Shown: positions 10,269 to 19,168 of the stretch, piece by piece | Position numbering within the stretch: the stretch's first letter is position 1 | Layout of the letters: each line of letters starts with the position of its first letter | Assembly: GCA_033675545.1 (NCBI GenBank) | Contig: JAWDGP010001944.1 | Location: forward strand, 297,001 to 361,000 | Direction of reading: 5' to 3' | From: Elysia crispata | Taxonomy: Eukaryota > Mollusca > Gastropoda > Plakobranchidae | Length of the DNA stretch: 64,000 bases | Notes under the pieces: generated by a model | Seen by the model: only the letters and a program-made list of their open reading frames with translations | What the model was told of the DNA's origin: nothing | The model's database searches: none | Made by a program: the position numbers and the translations under genes

Positions 10269-12807
10269 TCTCCCTCTCCCTCTCTTTCCCTCTTCCCGTT
10301 GCTGATTCTCTTTCATCTCATTCTTTGTCGATGTCTTATTCCGCCTGCCTTTGATTTTAAATATGTGTCTCTGGATTTCTTGGCCTCTTCACTTGTATCC
10401 GTTTGTCTTTCTGCCTCTCATTTTTTCTCTTTATCTTTTTTTCTCTCAGTATAATTTTCATTTCTCTCTCTCTCTCTGAATCTATCGCTGCCTCAGTCTG
10501 CCTCTCTGCCTGTCTATATCAATGTAATAATTACGAGTATCTCTATCATCAACGTGTCTTTCTAGCATGTCTCTTATTGCTATTCTCTATTCTTAAGGCT
10601 CCATTTCCTCCCTCATCTGCCCTTCTCTTCCACCTTCTCTTTTATCTGCCTTTCTGCTCTACCTTCCCCCTTATCTGCCCAGCCGCTCTAGACTTCCCTC
10701 ATCTGCTCTTCTGCTCCATCTTCTCTCTTATCTGCCCTTATATGCTACCTTCTCCCTAATCTGCCTTTCTCGTCCACCTTCTCCCTCATCTACCTTTTTG
10801 CTCCACCTTCTCCCTTACCTGCCTTTCTCTTCTACCTTCTCCCTCATCTGCCCTTTTGCTCCGCCTTCTCCCTTATCTGCCTTTCTCTTCTACCTTCTCC
10901 ATCATTTGCCCTTGTGCTCTACCTTCTCCCTTATCTGCCCTTCTGCTCTCAACTTCTCCCTTGTCTGCCCTTTTGCTCTACCTTCTCCTTTATCTGCCCT
11001 TCTGCTCTATCTTCTCCCTTATCTGCCCTTCTGCTCTATCTTCTCCCTTATCTGCCCTTCTGCTCTACCTTCTCCCTTGTCTGCCCTTTTGTTCTACCTT
11101 CTCCTTTATCTGCCCTTCTGCTCTCAACTTCTCCCTTGTCTGCCCTTCTGCTCTCAACTTCTCCCTTGACTGCCCTTTTGCTCTACCTTCTCCTTTATCT
11201 GCCCTTCTGCTCTCAACTTCTCCCTTGTCTGCCCTTCTGCTCTACCTTTTCCCTTGACTACCCTTCTGCTCTACCTTCTCCCTTGACTACCCTTCTGCTC
11301 TACCTTCTCCCTTGACTACCCTTCTGCTCTACCTTCTCCCTTGACTACCCTTCTGCTCTACCTTTTCCCTTGACTACCCTTCTGCTCTACCTTTTCCCTT
11401 GACTACCCTTCTGCTCTACCTTCTCCCTTGTCTGCCCTTTTGCTCTACCTTCTCCCTTATCTGCCCTTTTGCTCTACCTTCTCCCTTGTCTGCCCTTTTG
11501 CTCTACCTTCTCCCTTGTCTGCCCTTTTGCTCTACCTTCTCCTTTATCTGCCCTTCTGCTCTCAACTTCTCCCTTATCTGCCCTTCTGCCCTACCTTCTC
11601 CCTTGTCTGCCCTTTTGCTCTACCTTCTCCTTTATCTGCCCTTCTGCTCTCAACTTCTCCCTTGTCTGCCCTTTTGCTCTACCTTCTCCTTTATCTGCCC
11701 TTCTGCTCTCAACTTCTCCCTTGACTGCCCTTTTGCTCTACCTTCTCCTTTATCTGCCCTTCTGCTCTCAACTTCTCCCTTGTCTGCCCTTCTGCTCTCA
11801 ACTTCTCCCTTGTCTGCCCTTCTGCTCTCAACTTCTCCCTTGTCTGCCCTTCTGCTCTCAACTTCTCCCTTGTCTGCCCTTCTGCTCTCAACTTCTCCCT
11901 TGTCTGCCCTTCTGCTCTATCTTCTCCCTTGTCTGCCCTTCTGCTCTCAACTTCTCCCTTATCTGCCCTTCTGCTCTATCTTCTCCCTTATCTGCCCTTC
12001 TGCTCTATCTTCTCCCTTATCTGCCCTTCTGCTCTACCTTCTCCCTTGTCTGCCCTTCTGCTCTCAACTTCTCCCTTATCTGCCCTTCTGCTCTATCTTC
12101 TCCCTTATCTGCCCTTCTGCTCTATCTTCTCCCTTGTCTGCCCTTCTGCTCTCAACTTCTCCCTTGACTGCCCTTTTGCTCTACCTTCTCCTTTATCTGC
12201 CCTTCTGCTCTATCTTCTCCCTTATCTGCCCTTCTGCTCTACCTTCTCCCTTGTCTGCCTTTTTGCTCTACCTTCTCGTTTATCTGCCGTTTTGCTCCAA
12301 CTGCTGTCGCGGTAGAGACCCAGCCATCTTTAACTAGACCCCAAGTGGCTAAGATCTCTTTAGTGACGAGAAGGCTTGGAGCCAGTTATCTCCCTGGTTT
12401 ACGTGGATAACTAGACTTAGCCGCTAGAACTAAACATGCAAATGTATGAGTTCACCATGTTGGTCTAGTGATCCACCTGACTCTGACTTGAACTATGAGT
12501 TCACTTAGTCTTCTTGCTCTCTTTCCAGTGTTTGATTGTGTGTCATTGTGGTAAAGGTGATATGGATTTATAGATGTAAGCGGATGGAAAGTTTAATGAT
12601 GTCTGTTGCGTGATTTTATGTAAACTTTTGAATTCTATAATTTTATTGGCCATTTGTTTATTGGCGCTAAGTTGATTCTCCAACCTTCTGGTGCTTTATT
12701 TCTTTAAATAGTATGTTGTAATGGTTACATTATTAGCGGTATTTATGTTTCTTTTGTTCCTATCCAGCTGGTCAGAGAAGCTTGACTTCGGTCGGCTTGA
12801 GATGTAA
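2267..12807 (+). CDS. partial multi-exon gene of unknown function (exons A-D)
   Basis: I assembled four exons from splice signals and phase. A is 2267-2352 (acceptor after TCCTCAG, donor GATG|GTAAGT). B is 4279-4458 (TTCCACAG acceptor, CCAG|GTGGGT donor). C is 8705-8768 (pyrimidine-rich acceptor ending GACAG, donor GCG|GTAAAG). D is 12768-12807 (strong pyrimidine tract ending CCAG), ending in TAA. Junction phases agree throughout: 1, 1, then 2. Exon A encodes a stretch ending in NRIVFVDG, B includes SRMDSNTFYIGKDKPTQPIP, C is ARYEQLDAHQGVQKNNWTIM, and D is WSEKLDFGRLEM. These peptides have normal protein composition, unlike the surrounding AT-rich or repetitive DNA. I do not recognise the family; there is no signal peptide or membrane segment in what is visible. 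The 5' exons lie to the left. An alternative last exon after the TAG at 12313-12315 is also phase-compatible and would end in DPAIFN. Exon D is the least certain. Confidence 0.5.
2328..3398. repeat. 38-bp minisatellite iterating the exon A splice donor
   Basis: About 28 tandem copies of a 38-bp unit. The first copy is the 3' end of exon A itself: about 25 exonic bases followed by GTAAGTTATTGGT. Most later units keep the strong donor ACG|GTAAGTT, so the array is a run of near-perfect 5' splice sites spaced 38 bp apart. Variants include GTTAATGG units (2840-3240) and units with AGAGAAAC. The length is not a multiple of three, so use of a downstream donor would shift frame. Confidence 0.95.
3399..4278. 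other. rest of intron A-B
   Basis: AT-rich unique sequence between the 38-bp array and exon B. A plus frame is open from an ATG at 3702 into exon B. Its upstream part is hydrophobic and T-rich and looks like intron read-through rather than exon, but a longer exon B cannot be excluded. Two related segments near 3600-3700 (GAACTGCTTCATT) form a weak ~67-bp duplication. Confidence 0.45.
4437..8247. repeat. 45-bp minisatellite (with 27-bp short units) seeded at the exon B donor
   Basis: More than 80 tandem units of 45 bp. The first unit is the end of exon B plus its donor (CATACCAG|GTGGGTACC). There are two subfamilies. From about 4500 to 5130 units read CCAGATTGGTACC and AGAACC; from about 5150 to 8247 they read CCAGGTTGATACC and AGGGCC. 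Shortened 27-bp units occur near 6490, 6750, 6955, 7670 and 7900-8220. Between about 7020 and 7400, GTAGGG and GAAGGG units alternate, a 90-bp higher-order repeat. Because 45 is divisible by three, two minus-strand frames stay open for over 1000 codons; I do not treat these as genes. Confidence 0.97.
8248..8704. other. end of intron B-C
   Basis: Unique sequence after the 45-bp array. It contains a short ACC run (8657-8673) and ends in a pyrimidine-rich acceptor for exon C. No other feature is visible. Confidence 0.4.
9598..9643. repeat. composite poly-C / poly-A tract
   Basis: A run of about 17 C (after CCCG) passes directly into A runs broken by a single T. The same C-to-A layout recurs at 16065-16100 and, on the other strand, at 61218-61259. 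It could form a G-quadruplex on the minus strand. Confidence 0.9.
9729..9995. repeat. GAT-rich degenerate microsatellite with CRE-like insertions
   Basis: Imperfect GAT/GAC triplets interrupted several times by a GACGTCAATAAC segment (about 9801, 9862 and 9943), suggesting a degenerate 60-80 bp superunit. Two full TGACGTCA palindromes (about 9842 and 9941) arise from it. Frames full of Met/Ile/Ser here are repeat artefacts. Confidence 0.85.
10196..10500. repeat. CT microsatellite and CT-rich flank
   Basis: Nearly pure CT dinucleotides at about 10218-10275, followed by impure CT-rich sequence to about 10500. It leads into the larger pyrimidine array. Confidence 0.9.
10570..12300. repeat. pyrimidine-rich minisatellite, 29/30-bp unit
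   Basis: About 55-60 tandem copies of a 29-bp unit (TCTGCCCTTCTGCTCTACC plus TTCTCCCTTA). A 30-bp variant has CTCAAC in place of CTACC, and TTGACT / TTGTCT / TTATCT subtypes occur in blocks. All three plus frames are open because the unit has no stops; the Leu/Pro/Ser proteins they give are not credible genes. The array lies in the intron before exon D. I see no AG dinucleotide on the plus strand from about 10,692 to 12,313. Confidence 0.95.
12301..12767. other. intron segment before exon D
   Basis: Unique sequence. AGTGGCTAAG (about 12344) and CTTAGCCGCT (about 12417) form an imperfect inverted pair, flanked by two AACTAGAC copies. An octamer ATGCAAAT lies at about 12436. No gene is visible before the pyrimidine-rich acceptor at 12766-12767. 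Confidence 0.35.
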
Positions 12808-12837
12808 AACTTTCTTTGATTAGGGAAACTAAGTTTA

Positions 12838-13205
12838 TGTGATGCTTTGATCGTAAGATGTGAGATGTAACGGACTGTTTCTATGATCGTAAGATGTGAG
12901 ATGTAACGGACTGTTTCCATGATCGTAAGATGTGAGATGTAACGGTCTGTTTCTATGATCGTAAGATGTGAGATGTAACGGACTGTTTCTATGATCTTAA
13001 GATGTGAGATGTAACGGACTGTTTCTATGATCGTAAGATGTGAGATGTAACGGACTGTTTCTATGATCGTAAGATGTGAGATGTAACGGACTGTTTCTAT
13101 GATCTCGGTCGGATACAGTTATTCTGGGGAGATTTGGGGGATCTAGATGCTAATTGTATTTGTTTGATCGTAAGATGTGAGATGTAACGGACTGTTTCTA
13201 TGATC
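12838..13205. repeat. 36-bp minisatellite
   Basis: Seven contiguous 36-bp copies containing GATCGTAAGATGTGAGATG and AACGGACTGTTTCTAT, then one separate copy at about 13,165-13,200. The two copies at the array ends are each followed by a shared ATGATCTCGGTCGG segment, so a larger block was duplicated once. Confidence 0.93.
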
Positions 13206-13285
13206 TCGGTCGGGTACAGATATTCTGGGGAAACGGGTGTCCAGCCCGACGGGGAGAATTTTGCACGTCGGTCGGCGTTGACCTT

Positions 13286-13303
13286 GGGGGGGGGGGGGGG
13301 GGG
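13286..13303. repeat. poly-G run (18 G)
   Basis: Uninterrupted G tract following ACCTT. Length is likely to vary and to be error-prone in sequencing. Confidence 0.9.
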
Positions 13304-14396
13304 TTAAAAGTAGATTGGGGAAATCAGGGAACTTTGCCGACTGACTTGATATTATTTAAGTAGTGATTAGAAATACCCGTGGTCAGTACAGTTTTGGATT
13401 TTATTGAGAGTGGACCTACGTGCCGTGAGCATTGTTATAAATATATATTTTGTTACCAAGCCTTCGCTTGAGGATTGAATTGAAGCACTATATGCTGTTT
13501 GAATTTCTCGGATTTTTTAACTTCTATTTTGGAGTACTGACTTTGTGTCTGGATTTTATGTGTATGGTATACCTCCGTGATTCGGGAAAGGGTCTACTTT
13601 GTCTACTGAGCCTTTTGTCTATTGATTTTGTTCGCTTCCTGGTTGGGTTCTTTGTGACGTCTTTGTAGCTTCTTTATAGTTCTAATTTCTAACGAGAAGA
13701 TTCTACTTTCTAGTGTTGTTCTGCTTTTCAAATTCTAAGTTCTAATTCTAGATTGGTTCTAGTTTTAATTCCTAGTTTGGTTTTTAATATTTTGGTTTTA
13801 TATTAGTTTACGTTCAGTGGTGTAATCTTTGGTTAAAATCTGCTTATGCATGTGTAATTCGGTTTTAGTTTACATGCGTTTAATTATTGGGTCGGCCTAT
13901 TGATATTTTGTGGTTTCAAGATTTTGGAGTTTGTAGTTCTTTTCATTTACTTGTTTTTGTTTTGTTTTTTTGTTGTTTTTTTTTAAAGACTATTTCAAAT
14001 TTATCTGTGTGCCTTGTTTTGATTATTTCGTTATCACAGCAATTAATTAGTTAGTTTATTTGTTTTGTGTAGTTTGTAGTTTTCCTCTCTCTGTCTTAAG
14101 AGAGAGACAAAGTGTCCACCAGCCAACACATAGTTATAATGATCAGATGAAAAAGTTGAAGACTCCTTTTCCTAACCTTGCTTTGTTACGTTTGTAACAC
14201 AAAAAGGCTAAAAAATAGCCCTACAACAAAACCAGAATGAGTGGGATATATACTGTTTTTACAACGGATGTGCTTTTATTATAACTAAATTAGCCTAAAA
14301 TCGTACCTTATTTTATAATGCGCTGTTCTATGTAAAATGATTAATTTTGTGACACTCTAACTTTTTTAAAATGTTGCAATCCATGTTTATTTAAGT

Positions 14397-14610
14397 AGCA
14401 ATAGTAGTAGCAGTAGTGGTAGTAGCAGTAGTAGCAGCAGTAGTAGCAGTAGGAGTAGTAGCAGCAGTAGCAGCAGCAGTAGCAGTAGGAGTAGGAGTAG
14501 GAGTAGGAGTAGGAGTAGTAGTAGTAGTAGCAGTAGCAGTAGCAGTAGCAGTAGGAGTAGGAGTAGTCGTAGTAGTAGTAGTAGTAGTAATAGTAGTAAC
14601 TTCCTCATCA
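14397..14610. repeat. compound AGT/AGC/AGG triplet microsatellite
   Basis: About 70 triplets of TAG, CAG and GAG in mixed order. Frames reading poly-Leu on one strand and Val/Ala/Gly on the other are artefacts of the repeat. Confidence 0.95.
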
Positions 14611-14892
14611 TTCTGAACAAAGTCGTCATCATCTAAGTCTGTGAATGGTCAGAAAAGCTTGGGTGTCATCATAGATAATTGGAAGCATCACATCATAAAA
14701 GTAACTACTGGGGCTTCAAAGTTCAATACCGAACGTTGTGTTTTCTGGTTTTCTCTTGATGTCGTTCAGGCAGGGGTCGTACCATCGTCAAGTTTAATAA
14801 ATTCTTGGCTGACTGAATGCATTTGCTGTTTGTAAACGTTATTGTCTGATTTATTTTGCCTACTTTTACATGTACTTAAACTTCAATGACTC

Positions 14893-14898
14893 AATAAA
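14893..14898 (+). promoter_or_regulatory. candidate polyadenylation signal AATAAA
   Basis: AATAAA followed within 20 bases by GT-rich sequence; the best candidate for the end of the unknown plus-strand gene. AATAAA is common in AT-rich DNA, so support is weak. Confidence 0.3.
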
Positions 14899-14915
14899 AT
14901 TCAAGTGTCTCCAAC

Positions 14916-16470
14916 ATTCGACTTCCTGCGTCTTCGGCTAAGCAGATTATGGTATTATGTTCTTTGGTGCTGTTCTTAAATACTTTTATGCTAATCATAA
15001 GAAGCTTGTTGCACCTTTTTGTTTAGGTTTGCAAGATTCCCGCATCCTTCTTTTGTTGTTATAAAATAACTTTATCGTCAATTCGAAAAGTATTGGATAA
15101 TAATCATAATGCATGCATCGCTTAAGGATTCGAACTCTACTCAAACGTGTAACTTATAGCTGATAACTTCTCTAATGGAAGCCGCTGCTCCGGTCGTTTA
15201 GCATGATCTGTATGTTCTGGGCGACATGAAATAACCTGAGGGATGCAGTGTATAATTTTTTGATGAATCGTCTGTTTTTTTGTCTGCCATATTATAAAAT
15301 ATGTAATATTAGGCGTGTGCGAAGTAAAATCAAACAAAACCAATGCACAGATTCTTGCCTTTAGGAGAGCTCCTAGATGCCTGTCAATATGCTCAAGCAA
15401 CACTAAACCCATGGAATATATTCCTTTGAGAAAAGGTTCTAACATAAACATTAAAAAACAACAACAAAAAACAACACTATGCTGTAAGTATAAAGAATAT
15501 TTGCCTGTCAATAATCAGTTGTGATAATATTGGGCAAAACTGATTTATTTTTTATTTTAAAAGATCCCTTTAGAAATAGGCATGTTTTCTGACTGATCTA
15601 GTCTTAACTAATATTGACTTTATTTCACGCGCCTAGAAATATTTTGTACATGTTCTCCAGATAGTTGATGCATTAGGCCTGATGAGTTAAGAAAGTACGG
15701 TATCCTGTCGGGTTTTGAAGTCAACTTGGTTCTTCGATTGTGTTTAGCTTCTCTGATTGCTTGTATCTTAGGGGCCTTTTGTTGAACTTCGTTGGGCACA
15801 TTACGCTACTCAAGAAGTGCAGTTTATTTATGAGGTATCATCTATACAGGCCAGCTTATCTTTTTGATTCACAACATCAGAGGTTTTCTTTTAGAGGACC
15901 ATTTCTTACAAACTAGATCAGATCGTTAAAAATGGTTCCTTTGGTCTTTGCAGTTCCGTTATTTTCAAGGGTGGCAGATCAGCGCCCTAAGAAAGGTAAG
16001 TAAGGCAATCCGTGCCTCAGTTAGCCCGAGGGGGGTCCTTGGACAGGACCGAGTGCCCATACAGCCCCCCCCCCCCCCAAAAAAAAAAAAAAAAAAAAAG
16101 GGGGAAGGGGGAAATCAAAGTTACGATAAAACCAAGCAAAGCAGGATCAGGTGTTGAATGAGTGCTAGGTAACTGACAAGATACCGTTAATGGCGAACCA
16201 ATCATGCTGGCCAAGCAGACGACAAGTTATGGAGCAATGGTTAGCAGAACAGCTCTGTATGAGCACTGCTTCTCTAGAAGGCAATTGCGACCCACTTCAG
16301 GTATCTTTTCAAAGAAAAATAATGACTAAACACAGTAATATTCAAGAAAGAAAGCAAACGACGTGAAAGAGTGCTTCATCGACAGGCAGGCCAGTCTCGT
16401 CCGGTAAGGATTGTCATTGGCCCAGGAGACACACGATCGTTATCATGCGTCTGTGCTCAAAATGAAATTT
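14916..16470. other. intergenic sequence, no gene seen
   Basis: AT-rich unique DNA. A 124-codon minus frame (15,137-15,511) shows no recognisable domain. The stretch 15,950-16,470 may contain the decayed 5' part of the retroelement that follows, but I cannot define it. Confidence 0.4.
16065..16100. repeat. composite poly-C / poly-A tract
   Basis: About 14 C pass directly into about 22 A and then GGGGGAAGGGGG. Same layout as at 9598-9643. Confidence 0.9.
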
Positions 16471-16777
16471 AAAACAATAAAAGCAGCATGGAATGTTAGA
16501 ACAATGCTACAAAAGGGAGAGTTAGTCAACATAAAACAAGAAAATGAAAAGGATGAAAATTAATATTCTAAGCATGGGCGGAGTCAGATGGCAAGGCGCC
16601 GGAAATATAACGTAAGAACATTTGAAATGTTCTATTCTGGAGGTACAGAGCATGAGAGAGAAGTGGCTATTGTGTTAGCTTAGATTAAGAAAAAGTAAAA
16701 ACCGCTGAAGGATAAAGGCCACTATCAGATGGTGCTTTACTTTTAAATGTTGCAGGAAAACCATTGGACCTTAACAT

Positions 16778-16781
16778 CTTC

Positions 16782-16813
<32 letters not shown>

Positions 16814-16893
16814 CTTCTTCTTCTTCTTCTTCTTCTTCTTCTTCTTCTTCTTCTTCTTCTTCTTCTTCTTCTTCTTCTTCTTCTTTTTCTTTT
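16778..16893. repeat. CTT/GAA triplet microsatellite
   Basis: About 37 CTT triplets. On the minus strand this is a GAA run preceded by GAACTCAGAAGCAAAAG, which looks like the simple-repeat 3' tail of a non-LTR element lying on that strand. Confidence 0.93.
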
Positions 16894-17790
16894 GCTTCTG
16901 AGTTCAATCTTTTTTTGACTGTGCCAACATGTCAGAGTCAGAGTGCGCCCTGTCAACTGTGTGAGCACCGGGTCGGAGACGTCGACCACGTACTGTTTGA
17001 TTGCCCAGCACTGGAGGACTATCAGAGCCCCGGCTGGGGGTGTCGGGACCGAGCTGCGGTCCTCTGGTCTGATCTTTCCGTGCTCGTGGAAGCGGCGAAA
17101 CTAGTGAAGATGTTTCTAAGGAGGACTAAAGAATACCGCACCGGAGCGCTATCGACGCAAAAGGGCGATTACAATCAGCCCGGATGTCAGAATGCATATA
17201 TGATGAGAATCTCCAACTTCGGACCCTGCGATGGGAAGGGAAAGAAGCTGGTTTTTCGGAAAGTGGGATTCTACCTCTGACTGTGAGAAATCGATAGTCC
17301 GGTGAGGTCAACGAAATTGGTCGATTTCAATAGGTCATCGCCAGACCTCCAGAGCTTCTCGCTGACTGGAGCTTTTGTAGGCCAAACTTGAAGTCTGGCT
17401 TCCTCAAAGTGGGGGCTGGTTTGGAGAATGTGGACTGGGGTCTGCTCTGTCGCTCCACTCTGGCATTGCGCAGATTCTGCCATTCCAATCTTCTTCAGAT
17501 CTTTGTTGAGGCCACAGTGACCTGTCCTTAGGCGAAACAGTGTTGTTTGACTTTTTCTGTCTAGCATGTGAATGCTGTCATTCTTGAAGGTGTATCCTTT
17601 GTTCTCTTCTTGCCATTCTTGTACGGCCGTGTTCTTAAGAAGAGTTTTAACTTCTTCGTATGAGATAGTAGATGGTGGTTGGGATAGCTAACTTCTTTTG
17701 CTAACTAGTCAGCAGTTTCTTTCCCCGTTATTCCTGAATAGGATGGGATCCATTGGAGAACTATTTTCCTTTTCTTGGACAGATTGTTAA
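16785..17790 (-). mobile_element. non-LTR retroelement material nested inside the RTE endonuclease
   Basis: On the minus strand, 17,570-17,271 reads SQTTLFRLRTGHCGLNKDL and then ESAQCQSGATEQTPVHILQ. This is the C-terminal region after RNase H in jockey/I-type ORF2 proteins. Upstream (to about 17,680) EVKTLLKNTAVQEWQEENK continues it. A second, plus-strand piece at about 16,915-17,120 reads CQLCEHRVGDVDHVLFDCP, the equivalent zinc-binding region of a related element, so two C-terminal fragments face each other. The minus-strand part ends toward the GAA tract. The block separates two halves of the RTE endonuclease that otherwise join. Confidence 0.65.
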
Positions 17791-17923
17791 GTTGCTTGTA
17801 CAAGGTAACTTACCTACACCAACTAGTAGCGATAGCGACATAGAAAAGTTTTATGAAGATCTAGAACAAGCAAAGGCGCAATGCAAACTGCGGGATCCTC
17901 TGGGCGATTTTAATGCGAAAGAA

Positions 17924-17925
<2 letters not shown>

Positions 17926-18013
<88 letters not shown>
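17926..18013. repeat. GA dinucleotide microsatellite
   Basis: About 42 GA dinucleotides inside the RTE-like relic, directly after the GDFNAK segment of the endonuclease. Confidence 0.95.
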
Positions 18014-18016
<3 letters not shown>

Positions 18017-18019
18017 CGT

Positions 18020-18069
18020 GGTAGAACCAAAGATGTTCTAATAACTATTAGAACATCTTTGGGTAGAAC
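18020..18069. repeat. 34-bp perfect palindrome between 8-bp direct repeats
   Basis: GGTAGAAC occurs at 18020-18027 and 18062-18069. Between them is a perfect 16-bp inverted repeat (18028-18043 and 18046-18061) with a 2-base AC centre. The layout resembles a tiny palindromic insertion with an 8-bp target duplication. Confidence 0.85.
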
Positions 18070-18385
18070 CCATAGACTGCACATCAGAAACATACGAGGG
18101 AGAAACTAGTAAAATGGTGTCATACCAATCTTACTATTGAAAACACATAAGATACGTTGATGACACTATATTAATTGCAGAAAATAAAGAAGACATGCAA
18201 CGGTTGTTAAACTTTGAAGAAGGCAGCAGAAAGAAAGGGCTGCAATTGAACCACAAAAGAAGTAATGTCAAGAGTCAAAACAAAAAGTGTCCACAGATCA
18301 ACAACTTTATCAACGGAAATAAACTTAAGCAAAGGAATCAATTCAAATACTTGAGTAATTTAATATCCAAATGGCTAAATTTCTA

Positions 18386-19168
18386 CAACAACAAAATGCT
18401 ATATCACTCTGATGTTACAGCTTAGCTCCCGTGTGGTTTAAAGGCAAACCTAGTTTTCAGTTTTATGCGCCTGAGCAATGCAATGCTGTTGATTGGACGC
18501 AGCAGTTTTCCAAACATTCGTTAAGATCATCGATTGGTAATAAATATTTTCAGTAATAAGATTGAACTCAAGTTGGCTGTTTTATATGATTCTTCAACCC
18601 GTAACGTAGGCTAATAATTTTACGGTTTCTTGAAAAAGAGAACTCTCTTATTTTGAAGAGAAAGATAGCTCTCGAAAGGAGCAGGCGAGACAAAACACTT
18701 CCTATTTTCTAGATCCTAGATCTACACTCTGTGTCTGAGACCAACAACTTACATGATTATTAGATATAATATAGTATTATGGAGACGCCCGAAGATACCA
18801 TTTGCAGTCAAATCCACATTGTCTAGAGAAAAAAAAAATTAAAATCTGAACTTGGGACCGAAGACTACGTCTTACCCTGAACAAGACAATATCTTTTTAA
18901 ATACGTGATCTAGATCTAGATCTAGATCTTTCGGGCCTAGGTCCCTCTTGAGGAGTTCCATGAAGTTTTTACACTGACCATTTGACTTGGAGAGGATACA
19001 TTAGATTGATCTCTAATCTAGGATCTAGATTTGGATCTGGACGCCATTATCCGAATTTCATTTATCTCAGTTCTATAGAATCTAGAAAAAAAAGAACAAA
19101 ATACCAAAACAAAACAACTTAGGATTTTTAATTTTTTCCAGAGAGTAGATTCATATCAAGCGCACAAA
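18386..19168. other. upstream region of the SLC46-type gene
   Basis: AT-rich. TCTAGATC words recur (18,711, 18,907-18,929, 19,015-19,035); 18,907-18,929 is nearly four tandem GATCTA units. A pyrimidine-rich TTTTTTCCAG ends at 19,141 and could be the acceptor of a 5' untranslated exon. I see no convincing TATA box. Confidence 0.4.

Larger units (their letters stand above)
12808..14915 (+). other. probable 3' untranslated region of the unknown gene
   Basis: If exon D is the last exon, the transcript would run to the AATAAA at 14893-14898, which is followed by GTGTCT-type sequence. The stretch has a 36-bp minisatellite, an 18-G run, TTCTA-rich low-complexity sequence (13,680-13,800) and a CAG/TAG triplet repeat. 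No other coding region is supported. This depends on exon D being right. Confidence 0.3.
16471..18385 (+). mobile_element. decayed RTE-like non-LTR retrotransposon (endonuclease and RT pieces)
   Basis: Fragments of one open reading frame are readable in order. 16471-16683 gives AAWNVRTMLQKGEL, then (after a frameshift) RWQGAGNIT and FYSGGTEHEREVAIVLA, the AP-endonuclease pattern of RTE/CFDP2-like elements. About 16,717-16,785 gives NVAGKPLDLNI. About 17,795-17,930 gives DSDIEKFYEDLEQAKAQCK and GDFNAK, the later endonuclease part. 18147-18385 gives IRYVDDTILIAENKEDMQ and QFKYLSNLIS, the reverse transcriptase active site with YVDD where YADD is usual. Frameshifts, stops, two microsatellites and a nested ~1-kb insertion show that it is dead. 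Clade assignment is from memory of family patterns. Confidence 0.8.

Noticed and set aside
10403-12337. Leu/Pro/Ser-rich ORFs in all three plus frames
   Set aside because: Stop-free pyrimidine repeat; all frames open together, which is the mark of composition rather than selection.
15126-15137. tRNA B-box-like GGATTCGAACTC
   Set aside because: No matching A box at tRNA spacing and no cloverleaf could be drawn around it.
15137-15511. 124-codon minus-strand frame
   Set aside because: No recognisable domain, no splice or promoter context; composition fits chance in AT-rich DNA.
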